Shown here: positions 11,535 to 24,331 of the stretch, piece after piece
Layout: every line of letters begins with the position of its first letter
How positions within the stretch are numbered: position 1 is the first letter of the stretch
Assembly (NCBI GenBank): GCA_019828545.1
Contig: JACVRA010000301.1
Location: 1-64,000, forward strand
Direction: 5' to 3'
DNA from: Paracamarosporium sp. OC-R06-R3
Taxonomy: Eukaryota; Ascomycota; Dothideomycetes; Pleosporales; Didymosphaeriaceae
DNA length: 64,000 bases
Position numbers and translations under genes: made by a program
Notes under the pieces: generated by a model
Seen by the model: the letters and a program-made list of their open reading frames with translations, nothing else
Database searches by the model: none
What the model was told of the DNA's origin: nothing

Positions 11535-14500
11535 TCACAGCGCAAGACCAGTCCCGTCACCGCTCCAGCGGTACAGGCTGAGCATTTCGCGGCGACGCAG
11601 TTGCGCGAACTCGGCAGTTTCGTCCATGCCACGCCCACGCACTTGCTGCAATGCCGAGCGCATCACCTTCCGGAAATTTCTCTACATTGTTTGGTCAGCA
11701 TGATCGACTGTTATTTTCCGAAATTGTGGGGAGCGATGCGTGTATGGGGATTGAAACGAAGGAGGATGGGGTTGGATGCATGACGTTCGCCTCCCAGACG
11801 GGTAATAGGGTGAAAGCGCTCAGCTGCAACCTGCAAAACCAGGGTACAGATGCTTCAAGGGACATTGCGATGTAAGAGATCTGGAGGTACTGACCTGGTA
11901 TTCGGTATTGAGGGTTACGATGCACGCTTCATGCGCCCGGACAATCGTCTCACAAGCCTTGACAACGTTGGGATTGGCTTCACCCTGCAGCTTGTCGGCT
12001 ATGAGGAGCAAAAGGAAGCTTCCCTGTAGTAGGTAGATGCCGAAAAAGAAGGGCATGAAGCTGAGATCAGGGTCGAGTTCCAGGATTTCGTTGAGAGCTT
12101 CAGCAGCCGCGACAGCATGTCCAGTAGCATCGATGAAGCTCTGCGATGATATCCAAAGATCGTTGTCGTCCAACAGCGAGATAGGATCCCATTTACCATT
12201 TAGTAGGATATGGAGGGTATGCATGATGTGCGTGCCGTAGGCTACTACTATTCTCGCGCGCATGAGGGATTCTTGAGCTCTGGATGTCGTGGAGTTGACG
12301 GAGCGCGCTGACGGTGTTCCTGGATGTATCGGTTCCTGAAGCTCTGCGTTTGCCTCTGTAGCAGCTCTTGTCTTCAGCTCTCGAAGCGAATGTCCATAAG
12401 CTTCCAGCTGCCGGGTGATCTCCGCCGCATGATCGTCCCAATTCGTCTTGGAGCCAAATCTAGGATGGTTTCTCGCATGGTGAACTTCGACGATCTCGCC
12501 CAGGATGCTCATTAGAGGGAGAAAGAACCCAAATGTGGATGTCCCAGTACACTCGTATATGGGTCCTGTGCTTCGTCGAACGGTAGGATCTGAGAATGAT
12601 TGAGCGGAGTTTCCAAACAGAGCCGGTGATTGCCATACGTCATCAGAAACAGGTGTCTGTAAATCACTGCACTCGATATCGAGCAGCGACAGCGGCCTGT
12701 TGTAACATAGTGCCAGATGCCGATCTACGGTGTAGAGCATCCACCAAACGCGACGTCGCTCTTCCCGTTGTTCTTCAGTGAGATTGATTGGGGCACTCTG
12801 ACCAGATGAAGAGCCCCCCATGTGCTCTGACTCAAGTTCAGATCGAGCTTCTGAAGCTTCCTCCGGCGGTGGTGTCAACGGCACCTCTTTGCTAAGTTTC
12901 AACTCCCTAGCCAAACTCCATGCGGCGTTCCACCATCGCAGCGAGGCCGCCTTGTACTCGCTGGCACTAATGACGACTGCAAGATTAGCGTACGTACAGA
13001 CATCATCAATGCCACCAGGGGCACCTGCGGAACTGGCTGCGTAGCTTCTCTGCCAAATGCCTTCACCCGGTAATCCTATTTCTGAATCTTGAGTCGAGAT
13101 GCCGAAGTTGTTCATTGTTGCACTGGAGCTGAACGTCGGGCTTACGTCCTCGCTTTGCGACTGGTGCACTAGGGGCTTCAGGAGGGATATGGTCAAGTTG
13201 ATAAGCTTCTCCGATAGTTGGCTTCGTGCAGAAGGTGACGATGCTAGGTACGGCGACTCGCTCGTCAAACACCCGATCCAGAGCATGCTAGCCAATAGTG
13301 CTGGGCTACACACGCGTGGATTGTTGTGCCGCAAGAACGACTCTTTTCGGAACACGTAACAGAGTACGTACGGGCTTGTGGGCTGCATGAACGCAGTGCT
13401 GGAGCTCTGAAAATAGAGCTCTAGCAAATCGCAGGCTAGAGATACCGGCATGATGTTCGTAAGATGGGGCACCAGGGGCGCAAGCACCGGGTATCGAAGT
13501 TGTTGTGAGTTCGGTGGGTGTGCATTCGGGTAGATCGTGGCAGACGGAGATGGCAGTGACAGCCAGCCTGGCGAGCCAGACACAGGCGAGGTGGCAATGT
13601 AGCTTGGTAGCGGAGATTCTCCGTGAGGCATCCTGAACGAACTCGAAGGTCCCTGCGCACTTTGTGGGCTCATCATCTCGTAAGGACTCTGTGCGTATTC
13701 AGGCATGTTGGAAGGAATAATGGGATGCATCATCTGGTGAGGCTGCTGGTACGCACGATTGAAGTCGTCCATGGAAGCGTATTCCGGGATTGAATGGTTA
13801 TGCATCGGCAAGCCTTGCGTCTGGATTCGTGGTGGCTGCATGGGATGGTGCATGCTTTCGCCCATTTGGTTTTCCGGGATAGAGTCGATGGCACTCATGC
13901 TCATGGTCCGTGACACCGAGTTCACACCTGGATACATGGCGGCGCCGTCCATGTCACGGGTCGTGGCAATGCTAGCGGACCTGCCGGTGGGCGGAGGCAA
14001 GTCTGGTAGAGGTCGCTGACCTTCGGGTAGCTCGACGTTTGGTGAAGACTCCTTCTGCTCATCAGGAAGGCCGTTACCGCGCGACTGGGGGCTCCCAGAC
14101 GTCGATTCGCCGGATGGTGGAGCTGTGCCGTTTGCTGCGGCCGCAGCGGCAGCAGCAGCGAGGTCCTTACGCGATGCCTTGCCGCGCTTCTTGCGCTCGC
14201 GCATGTACTCGCACGTCAGACCGAATTCTACGATACGGTTAGTGTCGCATTGATTCTGACAGCACCGACAGCTGTCAAAAATGCTTGGTGAAGCCTGTGG
14301 AACGTACCTATACAGTGGGCACACTACGCAACGTTAGCAGCTAATCATCACGTCAACGTCGGCTACTTACTGGTGCCTTGCCATCGCACTTCGTCCGCAA
14401 CTGATTACACTGATCACACGCTCGGCTGATCCTACGTCGTACTGGCCCTGCAGCCGCGGCACCTCGTCCTGCGCGTTCGTGGAGCATTGCATCACGCTGG

Positions 14501-14733
14501 CTTCGAGAGGCAGCAGCAAGAGGCCCGTTGGCGTAGGGCAGGCGGTGCGGTTTGACGAGACCCTTGCCTGGCGGAAGAACATGGCGGTTCTGGTGAAATT
14601 GCAGTGCGTATTGCGAAGTATGCGCCAGCGTGTCGAGCGGCGAAGGGCCCATGTGCTGGGCAGCAGCAAAGTGGTGTTGATGCTGCATTTGTGGAGGGAA
14701 CTGTTCGTATTGGTGGAGACTCGTCGACATCAT
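11535..14733 (-). CDS. xlnR: Xylanolytic transcriptional activator XlnR/XLR-1 (Zn2Cys6)
   Basis: Nuclear Gal4-type activator of xylanase and cellulase genes. Exons on the minus strand are 14733-14371, 14323-14308, 14227-11895 and 11681-11535 (952 aa, close to the family's roughly 945). The zinc cluster is C106-x2-C109-x6-C116-x5-C122-x2-C125-x6-C132, followed by the basic [18 protein letters not shown] stretch typical of XlnR. Cys122 and Cys125 come from the 16-base second exon. A fungal-specific transcription factor domain fills the middle ([27 protein letters not shown]). The last exon supplies the conserved C-terminus ending [13 protein letters not shown] 213-base intron precedes it; reading through would add an unrelated tail. 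The start is the first of two adjacent ATGs (14733 or 14730). The symbol rests on the characteristic zinc-cluster surroundings and C-terminus. Confidence 0.95.
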
Positions 14734-17700
14734 CCTTCTAGCGCCGGCCTCGGCCACAACCGTACCGCTCGACAACAACGGATAGGGTTCAATGGCGACG
14801 GTGTGGGATTTAATCTCAAAGTGAAATGAGGTCAGACGGAGGAAGATAAGCAGTTGGCGATGTGTGGTCGAGGAACGCTCAGCGCCGGGCTGGGGAGAGA
14901 TGTCGTCAGGACGGATGCTGCAGGTCAGAGGTAGGTCCACGCTGCTCTTTTGACTCGCTCACCCGTGTCCCTGAGTACAATATAGGTAGCTGCCGGCCGC
15001 AGGCTTCTCCGCCTCCAGCCAGGCCAGGTCTTAGTGGTGCCCGCGGGGTATAGCACAGGCTGCCAGTGCTTGAGGTGCAGGGTGGCCAATACCGGATGGC
15101 ATGGGCAACGACTCCCATCTCCGGGTCTACTAGCTGCGGTCGCGCGTCAGAAAACTGCTGGGCCACATGGGCTGCTGCTGCAAACGAGATGGGTAATGGC
15201 TTCTGTGCGCTGGGTTCGAGCCAAGGCCGCATGCCCCCCAGTCATCACGCCTCAGCAGTCACCCCAGCAGCTTCAAGGGACCCCGGCATAGTGCAACGCT
15301 TCTTCGTTAAGCACAGGGCACAAAGCCGCTTGATCGTCGGTGCCGCGAGCTTGAGCGGATGCACCCCAAGCTGCTCGCCGCGTCAAGGCCCGTAATCAAA
15401 AAAGATATTGCTTGATCGGTGCCATCCTAGCGCTATATGTGCCCGTCTTAAACGCGCCATACCGTACCGATGCCGGCTCGAGGTACCGTTTTGTACCCCC
15501 CCGTACTGCCAATGCCACCATCAGATCCGTCGCTCAACTGACTGGCGATCGAGAAACGACCCACGCCATGATTGGGGCACCCAGCCCACTTTTGTGCATT
15601 TGCCAGCAAGACGTCCAACTGATGGCACGGGACCCTCCCGTCGTCGCGTTCTCCGGCTTGCGTTCTCATTCAGCATGCGACGCCGGCTCTCGAGTCTCGT
15701 CGAACCGCGAGAACCAAGTTGCTGCCCCCCCCCAGCTGCGACCGGCTACGATTCATGGCTAGCCTTCCGCCACACCCTGCCGGTCATCGCATCCCAGTGA
15801 ATAATCCGTCTCGCCAGCCTTCCGCGGCCAGCCTGTGCGGATCAGCCTTTCATCCAGAATTTTCCCAGAAGGAGCCGGCGGGCATGAATCAATGCTGGCG
15901 ATGCTCCGATGGAATCGGACTCAGGGCTTTCTAAAACGCTTCGATCTTCCGCGATCCGACCTTGGAAACAAAATCGCTTTCTCGAAGGCGCACGCATGAA
16001 AGCGCATTTCGCAATCAAGCTTGGTAATGCATTCTGTGAAAAACCCTCATGTATGAACTCTGTGTGGTCACCTGCAAACGGTTTGCCAGAATGGGTCGTG
16101 TGGAGAGACTCACTGCAGACACTCTGATCTATAATACGTCAATTATAATGTGAGGTCCAGAATGAGAGGACGTGGCACCGCCATGTCAGCGTGCCTTGCC
16201 CGGCTGCGGCCAGCGAGCAAAGTGGTGTGCGAATCTTGCAGACGACACGCGCTTAAACACGCTGGGCAGTCTCTCTAGTCGTCCCGACTTGCTCCAAAAG
16301 ACTCCGTTGGCTTGAATGAACGTTCCAAATGCGTGGACAACGTGGCCTACCCGTTACAAACGACATCAGAGATCTATCAATGTTGAATCAGGCTCGATTA
16401 TTGACGGGGTTAAGCTCAGTGATTGGCGGGCATTTCGAAGGCAGCGGATCGCTCCGCAATTCAGCGCCTGGCATTTCCACTTTACCCCATTCACTGCCTC
16501 GTGCCTTCGACGGCTTGGCAGCATCCTGCTGCAGGAACGTCTGTCGAGAGTGGTGCGAACATTTGGTCGCGTTGACGGGGCCATCCCTTCTGGCGATCAA
16601 TAGTGCAGTTCTGCAAAGGCCAGCACGAGTGGCCGGCAATTCACGAGTAGCATCATCGTGCTAATTATCCAGGGAACGCTCACTTCCGAGGCCAGCAGCA
16701 TCCAAGGCCTGGATAGACGGTACGATGGCATAAATTTGTGAAAAGATATGAACGATGGAGAGCTTGTTGAACACAAAAGAGGCTGAGTTCCACGTCCAAG
16801 CGTCGAGGTCTCGAAGATCTGCTGGGCCAGAAATCGCCTCGCGAGCGCTGGGGCGGGAAGAATGGATTCCTCCCTAGACCGTTCCGGGAACGGGTCCTAT
16901 TCTCCGTTCGTACCTACGCAAGCGAACCCAGGTGAACCGTTGGTGGTTTGTAGCTCGGCTGCTTGGTGAGGCGCTCAACAAGGTTCGCTACGAGATCGGT
17001 AAAGCAGCAGAAGAACCATATTTGCTCTCTTTCTGCGCAGGTGTGGCCGTTTATGGTGCAGTTGCACTGTTGCCGCGCAGCAAGTAAACAGGGAACGGAG
17101 GGCTTAACTAGGATCGCTGCTGAATCCATCCTCTGCGACTCGGTCTAGGCTGAGAACTGTTAGCGTTGACACTTCCCTCCCGATGCGTAACGGTCCGACT
17201 AATCTATATGTGGGTTAGCGAAAGCCACAATCCTGCTGGATGTGCAGTTAATTGCAGCCAATGGCAGCGTCGGGATTTTTGAATTTGTACAGGCGGCGTC
17301 ACGCACGCTTTCACGTACCGCATGATACCACCAGTTGCAGTATCAGCCCCAGAGGTAGCGGTATGTGCTGTGCTGTGTTACCACAAGTAGCTGTCAAAAA
17401 CGTTGTAGTGACATATGAGGCTGGGCTTATGTGACGTTGCCACTGCTATTACTGCGCAATCGATAGGGTTCGCTCTTGTGGGCTGCTGCCTTCTCCCTCC
17501 ACGCTTGTCAAGTGGCCCAGGAATCGGATTCTCGTATTGCGTCTAAAAGTTCTGAATTCGGTACACAGCGATGCTAAATCGGGATGCTGAACGATTACGA
17601 ATGCGAACTGTCTAGAAGTAGAGACTGAGCAGTTGAAATCTCAGAAAGCGCATCGGGTGGGGGGTAATGTCCGTGATAAGTATACAGATGATGGTAGTTA

Positions 17701-18795
17701 TCAGACGTAATCCTTTGTCGTGTTCGTTTACGTTCAAGGCGCGCATAAGGGCGAATAAGACCCATGTCATTTGACATGGAGCATCAGCACTTCGTAAATA
17801 AGGGATGAGGATCAGGATCTAACGTGGTGATTTCGACGTGTTCGTTCAGCGCCAGACTCGGTTCGGCTGCCCTTGGATCGCGCCACCACGAATTCTGTGG
17901 CTGGGCGCGGAGTGTACTCCGAGAACGGCAGAGGATCAAGCAAAAGAAAGGAAAGGGGGACTGCAAGGATCCAGACCGATCGCGACTGTGGCTGCGGGAG
18001 CTCCCCGAACTCACGACCACACAGAGAGACAGCGGATATGCCGATTGACAGGGCGGTTGCTGACAGCTTCAGGTCGCTCCCAGTGACGAGGTCTTCCAGC
18101 CAGCTGGGCGCGCGCCATAGACGAAGAGAGTTACGAGCCCCAAAGGATCAGGAACACAGCATGAGGGCGCACACCACTAACAATGAAACCTGCAGTTGGC
18201 CTTCCTCTTGCGATTGTTGGGTGAGATGATCTGCCTCATCCATCCTTGATATGCGATGCAAGGTATGGTGAGTGATTTAGTGCTATACAGACCACTCCTC
18301 GTGCCAGAAAAGGTGTATAGGTTGGCTTTTTCGCATCTGGATGCCTTGCGAGTCCTGGATTACGCCTATGTATTGTGAGCGAGCGCCTTTCTGCTACAAC
18401 ACACCTCCGTCAGTAGTCATGCCGCGGGCTGCTCTGCAAGACACGATGAGACCCGAAGGGCCATAGCTGAACGACAACGACCTCTCTTCGAATCAGATGC
18501 TGATTGTAGAAACGGAGAAGAGCAGACGTGGCAGGTGAAATAACGAGAACGGCGTAGTGGTGTAGTCCTCGCCGCAAGGCTGGCAGAAGGCGGAGCGCGT
18601 CGCTAACCGAATGCGCTAAACGCGGTTGGGTCGTAGCTTCCATGACTCCTCGACACATACGTCACCCCGCTGGCGGCGACTTCCTTCACACGAAAATTGA
18701 CTGCACCTCACCACGGCCTTGCATTGGCAGCCACTTTGATCGTCACATTGCCAATCAATATTCTGAACCCATCTCGTCACCGTTACGACGTCATC
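14734..18795. other. 4-kb divergent interval between xlnR and an aldehyde dehydrogenase gene
   Basis: Both flanking genes point outward, so this region holds both promoters. No open frame was convincing on either strand, and codon-like patterns are absent. The part nearest xlnR is GC-rich with C runs. A non-coding RNA or a long upstream control region is possible, but nothing in the sequence proves either. Confidence 0.5.
14890..15286. promoter_or_regulatory. Candidate CreA/Cre1 (SYGGRG) sites upstream of xlnR
   Basis: Four hexamers match the carbon-catabolite repressor consensus: CTGGGG at 14890, GCGGGG at 15043, CCCCAG (reverse) at 15262 and CCCCGG (reverse) at 15281. The last two are only 13 bases apart. 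CreA repression of xlnR is known in Aspergillus. The motif is degenerate, and about two chance hits are expected in 550 bases on both strands, so the evidence is weak. Confidence 0.25.
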
Positions 18796-20307
18796 ATGTC
18801 TGTGGAGACCATCACGACCATCTCGCCCGTCACTAACAAGCCAATCCTCACCCGCAATGGCCTCTCAGATGATGATCTGCTCTCCATACCGGAAACAGCT
18901 GCCCGTGCATTCGAATCCTATCGCCGCACCTCGCTCTCAGATCGCCAAGCAATCGTCAAGAAGGCTTTGAAGCTGCTGAACGAGCGCCAAGATGCCTTGG
19001 GCAAAGAGCTCACTGAGCAGATGGGCCGTCCGATTACGTACACTCCAAAGGAGGTCACGACTGCCGTAGCACGCGGCGAATATATGCTTAAGATTAGTGA
19101 AGAGGCCTTGAAAGAGACTGAAGGCGAAGCAGAAAAGGGCTTCAAACGCTACATCAAGAAGGTCCCTGTAGGACCTGTGCTGATCCTTTTCCCATGGAAT
19201 GTTCGTACAACAAGCAATCGACCCTTAAAGTTTGAACTGACCAGATCTGCAGTACCCATACCTTACGCTTGTCAACTCATTGATTCCAGCCTTGCTCGCG
19301 GGCAATTCCGTGGTGCTCAAGCCATCTCCGCAAACACCTACGAGCGCAGAACAGATCAAACAAATCTTCGCTGACGCTGGGCTGCCTGAAGGTGTTTTGC
19401 AAATCTTCCACAGTGGGTCGATTACTCAAATCGAAGCAATAGCACGATCACCACAGATTCAGTTGGTGTGCTTCACTGGCTCTGTTGCCAATGGTCTTGC
19501 TGTACAGACCGCCGCCAGCGATCGTGTACCGATTCGTGTTGGGCTTGAGCTTGGAGGTAAAGACCCCGCTTATGTCCGATCTGACGTCGACATTAAGTGG
19601 GCGGCTGAGGAGATTGTTGACGGGGCGGTGTTCAACTCTGGTCAGAGCTGCTGTAGCGTGGAGCGCGTTTATGTGGATGAAAAAATCCACGACGAGTTCA
19701 TTGCTGCCCTTCAGGATGTGCTCAAGGGCTACAAACTCGGCGATCCCAACGAAAAGGATACGCATGTGGGTCCCGTAGTATCCGCACGCTCCGCTGAATC
19801 CATCCGATCGCATATTAAAGACGCTCTTGATAAGGGTGCTAAAGATGCGACTCCGGATAACGTGTCATTCAAGTCTCCTCCAGCGGACGGAAATTTTGTT
19901 GCTCCGACGCTCTTGACCAATGTAGACCACAGCATGGCTGTGATGACCGAAGAAACGTTTGGTCCGGTGATCCCCGTAATGAAGGTCAAGAACGACGCCG
20001 AAGCCATCAAGCTCATGAACGATAGTCAATTTGGTTTGACGGCCAGTATTTGGACCAAGGATACAAACAAAGGCCATGAGCTTGTTGACGATGTTGAAGC
20101 TGGCACGGTCTTTGTTAATCGCTGCGACTACCCTGCACCAGTAAGTAACTTTAGGATCCCTTTCAGCCAGTATGTACTAACTTTGGCTCTTAGGATCTCG
20201 CTTGGGTAGGATGGAAAGACTCCGGAAAGGGCCAGACGCTCTCCAAATTTGGATTTGACCAGTTCGTCAAGCTTAAAAGCTACCACGTCAAAGATTACCC
20301 GAAATAG
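18796..20307 (+). CDS. NAD(P)-dependent aldehyde dehydrogenase
   Basis: Oxidises an aldehyde to the acid; the substrate cannot be told from sequence. Exons are 18796-19200, 19253-20140 and 20194-20307 (468 aa), with continuous frame across both introns. Family signatures are present: PWNYPY, the cofactor loop FTGS, the general-base motif LELGGKDP, the catalytic cysteine in FNSGQSCC (first Cys codon at 19649) and the late EEXFGPV motif (EETFGPV). The C-terminal exon adds the usual GWKDSGKG...FGFDQF segment. No signal or targeting peptide is seen, so it is probably cytosolic. An in-frame upstream non-ATG extension exists, but ATG 18796 fits the family's N-terminus. It is short for an ALDH (around 470-500), like succinate-semialdehyde-type relatives. 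Confidence 0.92.
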
Positions 20308-21494
20308 GTGCTTGTACACATGTTACGGTATGACGAACCTTCTACCCTTCAAACATGTTCTCGCTACCTAAAATGACAAGCCACACATACATTCGCGCAT
20401 CTATCAGCTAACCGTTTTCGAAGACAATTCCCATAGAAGAACAGGACTTGTCTAAGGACAAAACTGAGGGTCGATTAATGTTGCATTAGAATAGCAGCCG
20501 AGCGGCGCTTCACTGGATGTGAATTTGTGTCCCTGCGGTATCTATTTCCAGGGTGGAACAAGTCGTTTCATGAATGCAGCCTCAATATCAACACCACCTT
20601 TATGAGCAAGGCGGATCACCGTCCGGTCGCGTCTCAAACGCGCGTTTTAGTTCCTGAGTGAAGAATGCGCCCTATATGCAAGGTTGGTGGTACACTGGGA
20701 CACAAATGTGCAACCTACCTAAAGATATCGTGATTTCCAAAGCCACCCATTAGATTCGTTTCATGGGGTTGCAGCCCAGTTTTGAACGTCTGATTGACTT
20801 CGTGGCCGTGCTTTCCATTCTCACACCCACCTTAAGGCGTTCACTTAAATCCAGATGACTTTCGACGATTTTCAACAGATCGTAACAGCATGTTCCTTGC
20901 GCATTCCAGTTTTCAAGAGAGGAAACCTTTCATCCCGCGCGAGATACCCTCTTCAGGCTTCAAGGAATGTGGTACCAAGGCATTGTCTTGCCAACGCAAG
21001 GAATCTTCCCCCCTCGCTCTGGCTGAGTCTGTCAGATTCGCCGCGTGGCAGAAAGTCAGACAGCCATCACTTGGAGAAGCGTTTCATGCCACTTCCTTAT
21101 AAGTGTCTACCCTGTGAGGAAGTCCAGACTGATTCTTCGCCCACTTCTCTCATTCACGATCACATGGTCTGATTTTGATATTTTGTCGATCGAAGTCCTG
21201 CTGTTTTGCTTCCTGTTTAATAACTGCTTCGCCGTTGGCAAAGCGTACGTGATCTTACCGATCGTTGCTATACCCATTGAAGTTGTATCATCCGTTCTGT
21301 TTTTCCGTCATCGTTCTCACAAAATGTGGTTGGGAAGCGCTATCAGAAAGATCAAGAGGACTCTGCTATGTTGTAGGAAGGAGGAAAGAAAACCATTGTT
21401 GGAAATCGTACGTTCTTTTGCCTCTCTATGACGATGCACAAGTAGATGGGGGGTTGACCACGGAGCATAGGGACCTTCAACTGACGTACGGCGA
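20308..21494. other. Intergenic, no gene seen
   Basis: About 1.2 kb between the aldehyde dehydrogenase and a small unknown gene on the same strand. Open stretches are short and hydrophobic, without codon structure or splice-linked continuation. Confidence 0.5.
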
Positions 21495-22373
21495 ATGGAC
21501 ATCACGGAGGGCATGCCAAATCTCACAGAAGCCGAGTAAGTCCTCAGTTCTCGATATCTTCACGCTATATAAGATACATCCTTTTCTTCGTCCCTACTCC
21601 TGTTGTACCGTGGCGAACCAGAGCTTCACAGATGACCGATTCTCACCACGCTCTCTCATTCTGTGAACCCCATACACCAAAGCTCCACACTAACCCCTCC
21701 CAGTGCAAAGCTCATCCAAGAAAAAGCCTCGCACGACGCATTCCGCCTTCTCTCCCTCCAATCGCATCCCCCAACCCAACCGGCATCACCCACCTCCTCA
21801 CCCAACGACCCCTTCGCCTCCACCTCCCCCTCAGCATCAGCATCCCAAACACACCTCTCCACCCCCTCACCAAGTTCAATCCACTCCCGCGAGCCTACAC
21901 GCCCCCTCCTCACCCCCACACCCACCACGCTCTCCCCCTCGAAATCCCCTCCTTCGTCCCCATCCCCACCACAACCGCCCGCCTCCGCCTCCCCACCGGC
22001 CTTCCGCACAAAGCGAAAAACAGTGTGGGACCGCACGCGCCGCCTCTCGTCCACGCTCAGCCACCGCTCGAGCCACCGGTCCAGCGCAGGATACCAGGGT
22101 TTAGAGCGTAACAAGCGCGATGAGGGCGTCGTGATGATCGATCTCGATGTCGACGCGAAAGATAGGGAGAAGGACAGGGCGAGTAGGAAGTCGAGTGTCA
22201 GCGTGCAGGGATTCGAGGTGCAGGATACGGTGGGGGGATCGCCAGAGGGGACGCCGGGGAGGGAGCGGGTGGTGGGCAATGCGCTAGTTGAGCGCGCGGT
22301 GAATGCGGTTGAGGTGGGGGATAGTAGTGATAGTGAGGCGGAGGTGGAGAGGAGGCCATTGGTTAAGGTTTGA
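21495..22373 (+). CDS. Hypothetical Pro/Ser-rich protein, two exons
   Basis: Function not recognised. Two exons fit: 21495-21535 (MDITEGMPNLTEA) and 21704-22373, joined by a GTAAGT...CCCAG intron; 236 aa. The joined N-terminus reads NLTEADAKLIQEKASHDAFR, a plausible helix that makes better protein than the unspliced frame. The next 90 residues are almost all Pro, Ser and Thr, then a basic RTRRLSSTLSHRSSHRSS patch and an acidic C-terminus (DSSDSEAEVE). The protein is probably disordered and likely phosphorylated. There is no signal peptide or membrane segment. The coding strand changes from C-rich to G-rich halfway. The gene model is moderately secure. Confidence 0.65.
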
Positions 22374-22440
22374 GGGATGTTTTGCGGTGTAGGGAGACTG
22401 GGGTGGGGAGGTGACGTGGAGGTGTAGTTGTACGATTGCT

Positions 22441-22464
22441 GATGGATGGATGGATGGATGGATG
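22441..22464 (+). repeat. Tetranucleotide microsatellite (GATG)6
   Basis: Six perfect GATG units lie 68 bases after the stop of the Pro/Ser-rich gene, in its presumed 3' region. The rest of the 470-base gap to the isomerase gene shows no gene. Confidence 0.95.
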
Positions 22465-22843
22465 TGAGAATGAGGTAATATGTTAGACTGTAAAAGGAAG
22501 GATGGATAGGACATGTAGTGTACTAAGAATAGGCGTATTCAGCGTTAGTTCATGATGCGCTGCGCGATAAAGATGCATGCGCACCAGATGCCAGTGTTAG
22601 AAGCCTGATCTAGTCGACTTGATGTACTTGAAGCGCACAACCTTCGTATAAACGAATGGTTCCGGCGTCGGTTTGAGCGAGGTGGTGATTCGTTTGCACT
22701 TTCTTGCTTTCTCTTCTTGCACACATTGTCTAGATGAGTATACGTGCGGAACATTTGCCTGATCTATCATTCGCTTTCTTGCATACATGTCAATCAATAC
22801 AGTGGAAATGATTCACGTCGCCGTCATGTTGGACGATGTAGCT

Positions 22844-23745
22844 CTATTTCGCCGTCCTTACCTCGACGCTCCCATCTTGCATGCCGAAGTACACAGCCAC
22901 CGGTTTCTGCCCGCTTGTGACCGTCTTCACGCCATCTGTTGACCGTAGTTTCTCGGCATCTATGCCATTCAGGCCTGAAAAGATGCCGACTTCCAGAACG
23001 CCGGTAAGCGCTTTGATAGCCTCGCTCAGCTTGTTTACCTCCCAGGTGCCGTCACTGCCGTCACCCTTGCCCTTTCCGGCTTTCAAGTCCTCCTCAATGA
23101 GCAAGGTTTTGAATGGCGCGTCTACGATGTAGAAATCTTGGTCTGTTTTCAAGGGACCGGATTTTTCGAGGAGCGTGGTGCGGAGCTTGGGGTTCGTGGA
23201 GCCGAGGGTGCGGAGGCCCTTGAGGACAGTGGGGACAGCGATGGGCGCTACTTCAATGGGGATGGTGGGCCAGTTCGTAAGCAGTCTTTCTTGTTTCTTG
23301 CGGTAATCTATTCGCTAGTCAGCTAACATCCTCAATGCCTATGGAACATGCTGTGGGAGAACGTACCAGCGACACAGACAAACTTCTTCGCACGTTCTGC
23401 GACAAGCTTCTCCTGGAACAAACAAGCACCCCCGCCCTTTATACAGTTCAGCTCCGCATCGACTTCATCTGCGCCATCGAACGCCACGTCAAAGGTCGTA
23501 TCTTCGGGTAAGCTGTCGAAAGCTACGGGGGTGAGACCGGCTTTTACGATGACCTGGCGCGACTGGTAACCGGTGGGAATGAAGCGGATGGCGGGGTTCG
23601 TGGAGACCTCCTTTATAGCTTCGACGACGTAGACAATGGTTGTTCCGGAGCCAATGCCGACGTTGGTCGCGGAGGGATCAAAATGGTCTTTGACTGCTTG
23701 TTGAGCGGCGGCCCGCTTGGCGGATTCAACGGTTGCGTCGGTCAT
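22844..23745 (-). CDS. RKI1: Ribose-5-phosphate isomerase
   Basis: Interconverts ribose-5-phosphate and ribulose-5-phosphate in the non-oxidative pentose phosphate pathway. Exons are 23745-23367 and 23307-22844 with a 59-base intron (280 aa). Type A isomerase motifs are clear: [13 protein letters not shown] (phosphate loop), FDGADEVD with catalytic acidic residues, and [11 protein letters not shown]. The intron splits the codon in VADYRK and its removal restores the family sequence. The ATG at 23745 gives the usual cytosolic start [10 protein letters not shown]. The frame stays open upstream with a mitochondrial-looking stretch ([17 protein letters not shown]), so a longer, targeted isoform is conceivable. 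It is transcribed away from the NEDD8 E1 subunit gene. Confidence 0.95.
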
Positions 23746-24331
23746 ATTGGGGTTGCTGTTTTCGAGACGGCTGGTGGTAGTGAACGATCGCGAAGAATGA
23801 GGAGATAGGGGACGACCGAAACAACGCGTGGGAAAATTACTGTGGCGTAGCCTTTCACTTTTTGCAGAGAGTGGACAAGTCTGAGTGCCCAATTGAGTGG
23901 TGAAAGTCTCCAATTGGCCTTGAGGATGACTGATACAGTATCTTTGCTGAGTGATGTGATATAGACGCCGGGAAAAGTATCTGTAAGATAAGCTCGCAAA
24001 CGGAGACCGAAGCTGATATCTAACAGGTTTTGGCAAAGAAACCGAGATCGCAGATGGAGATACAAGACCAAGATGTGACTCGGATAAAGTTCGTCTGGCT
24101 TGGAAGCGGACCCCCATAGCAACAATGAGGGGCAGCCGCGGAAGGGTGACGCGACTGACCATTTGCCCCGCCATTTGCTTGGCGCGTGGGCGGCGTGGGT
24201 GGCACGGGCGGTAGAGGGCGGCAGAATGACTGTGGTGCCTGGAGCTGCGGTGCCCTTGGACGCGCCTCGAACATTCACTTTGAGCGCTTTATACCCTCCG
24301 ACTTTTCTTCTCCCTCTTCTAATAAAACGAA
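23746..24331. promoter_or_regulatory. Shared divergent promoter, RPI and NEDD8 E1 subunit
   Basis: The 586 bases between two outward-facing housekeeping genes hold both promoters. The minus-strand frame of the isomerase remains open to about 24174, which may be an extended N-terminus rather than promoter. No specific control site was identified. Confidence 0.6.

Noticed and set aside
14324..14370. Read-through of the first XlnR exon into VSSRR and a stop
   Set aside because: It is intron sequence. Only splicing through the 16-base exon recreates the six-cysteine zinc cluster.
21656..22279. 207-codon minus-strand ORF and two other plus-strand ORFs
   Set aside because: Shadows of the Pro/Ser-rich gene caused by C-rich composition. 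Only the plus frame joins a proper first exon at 21495.
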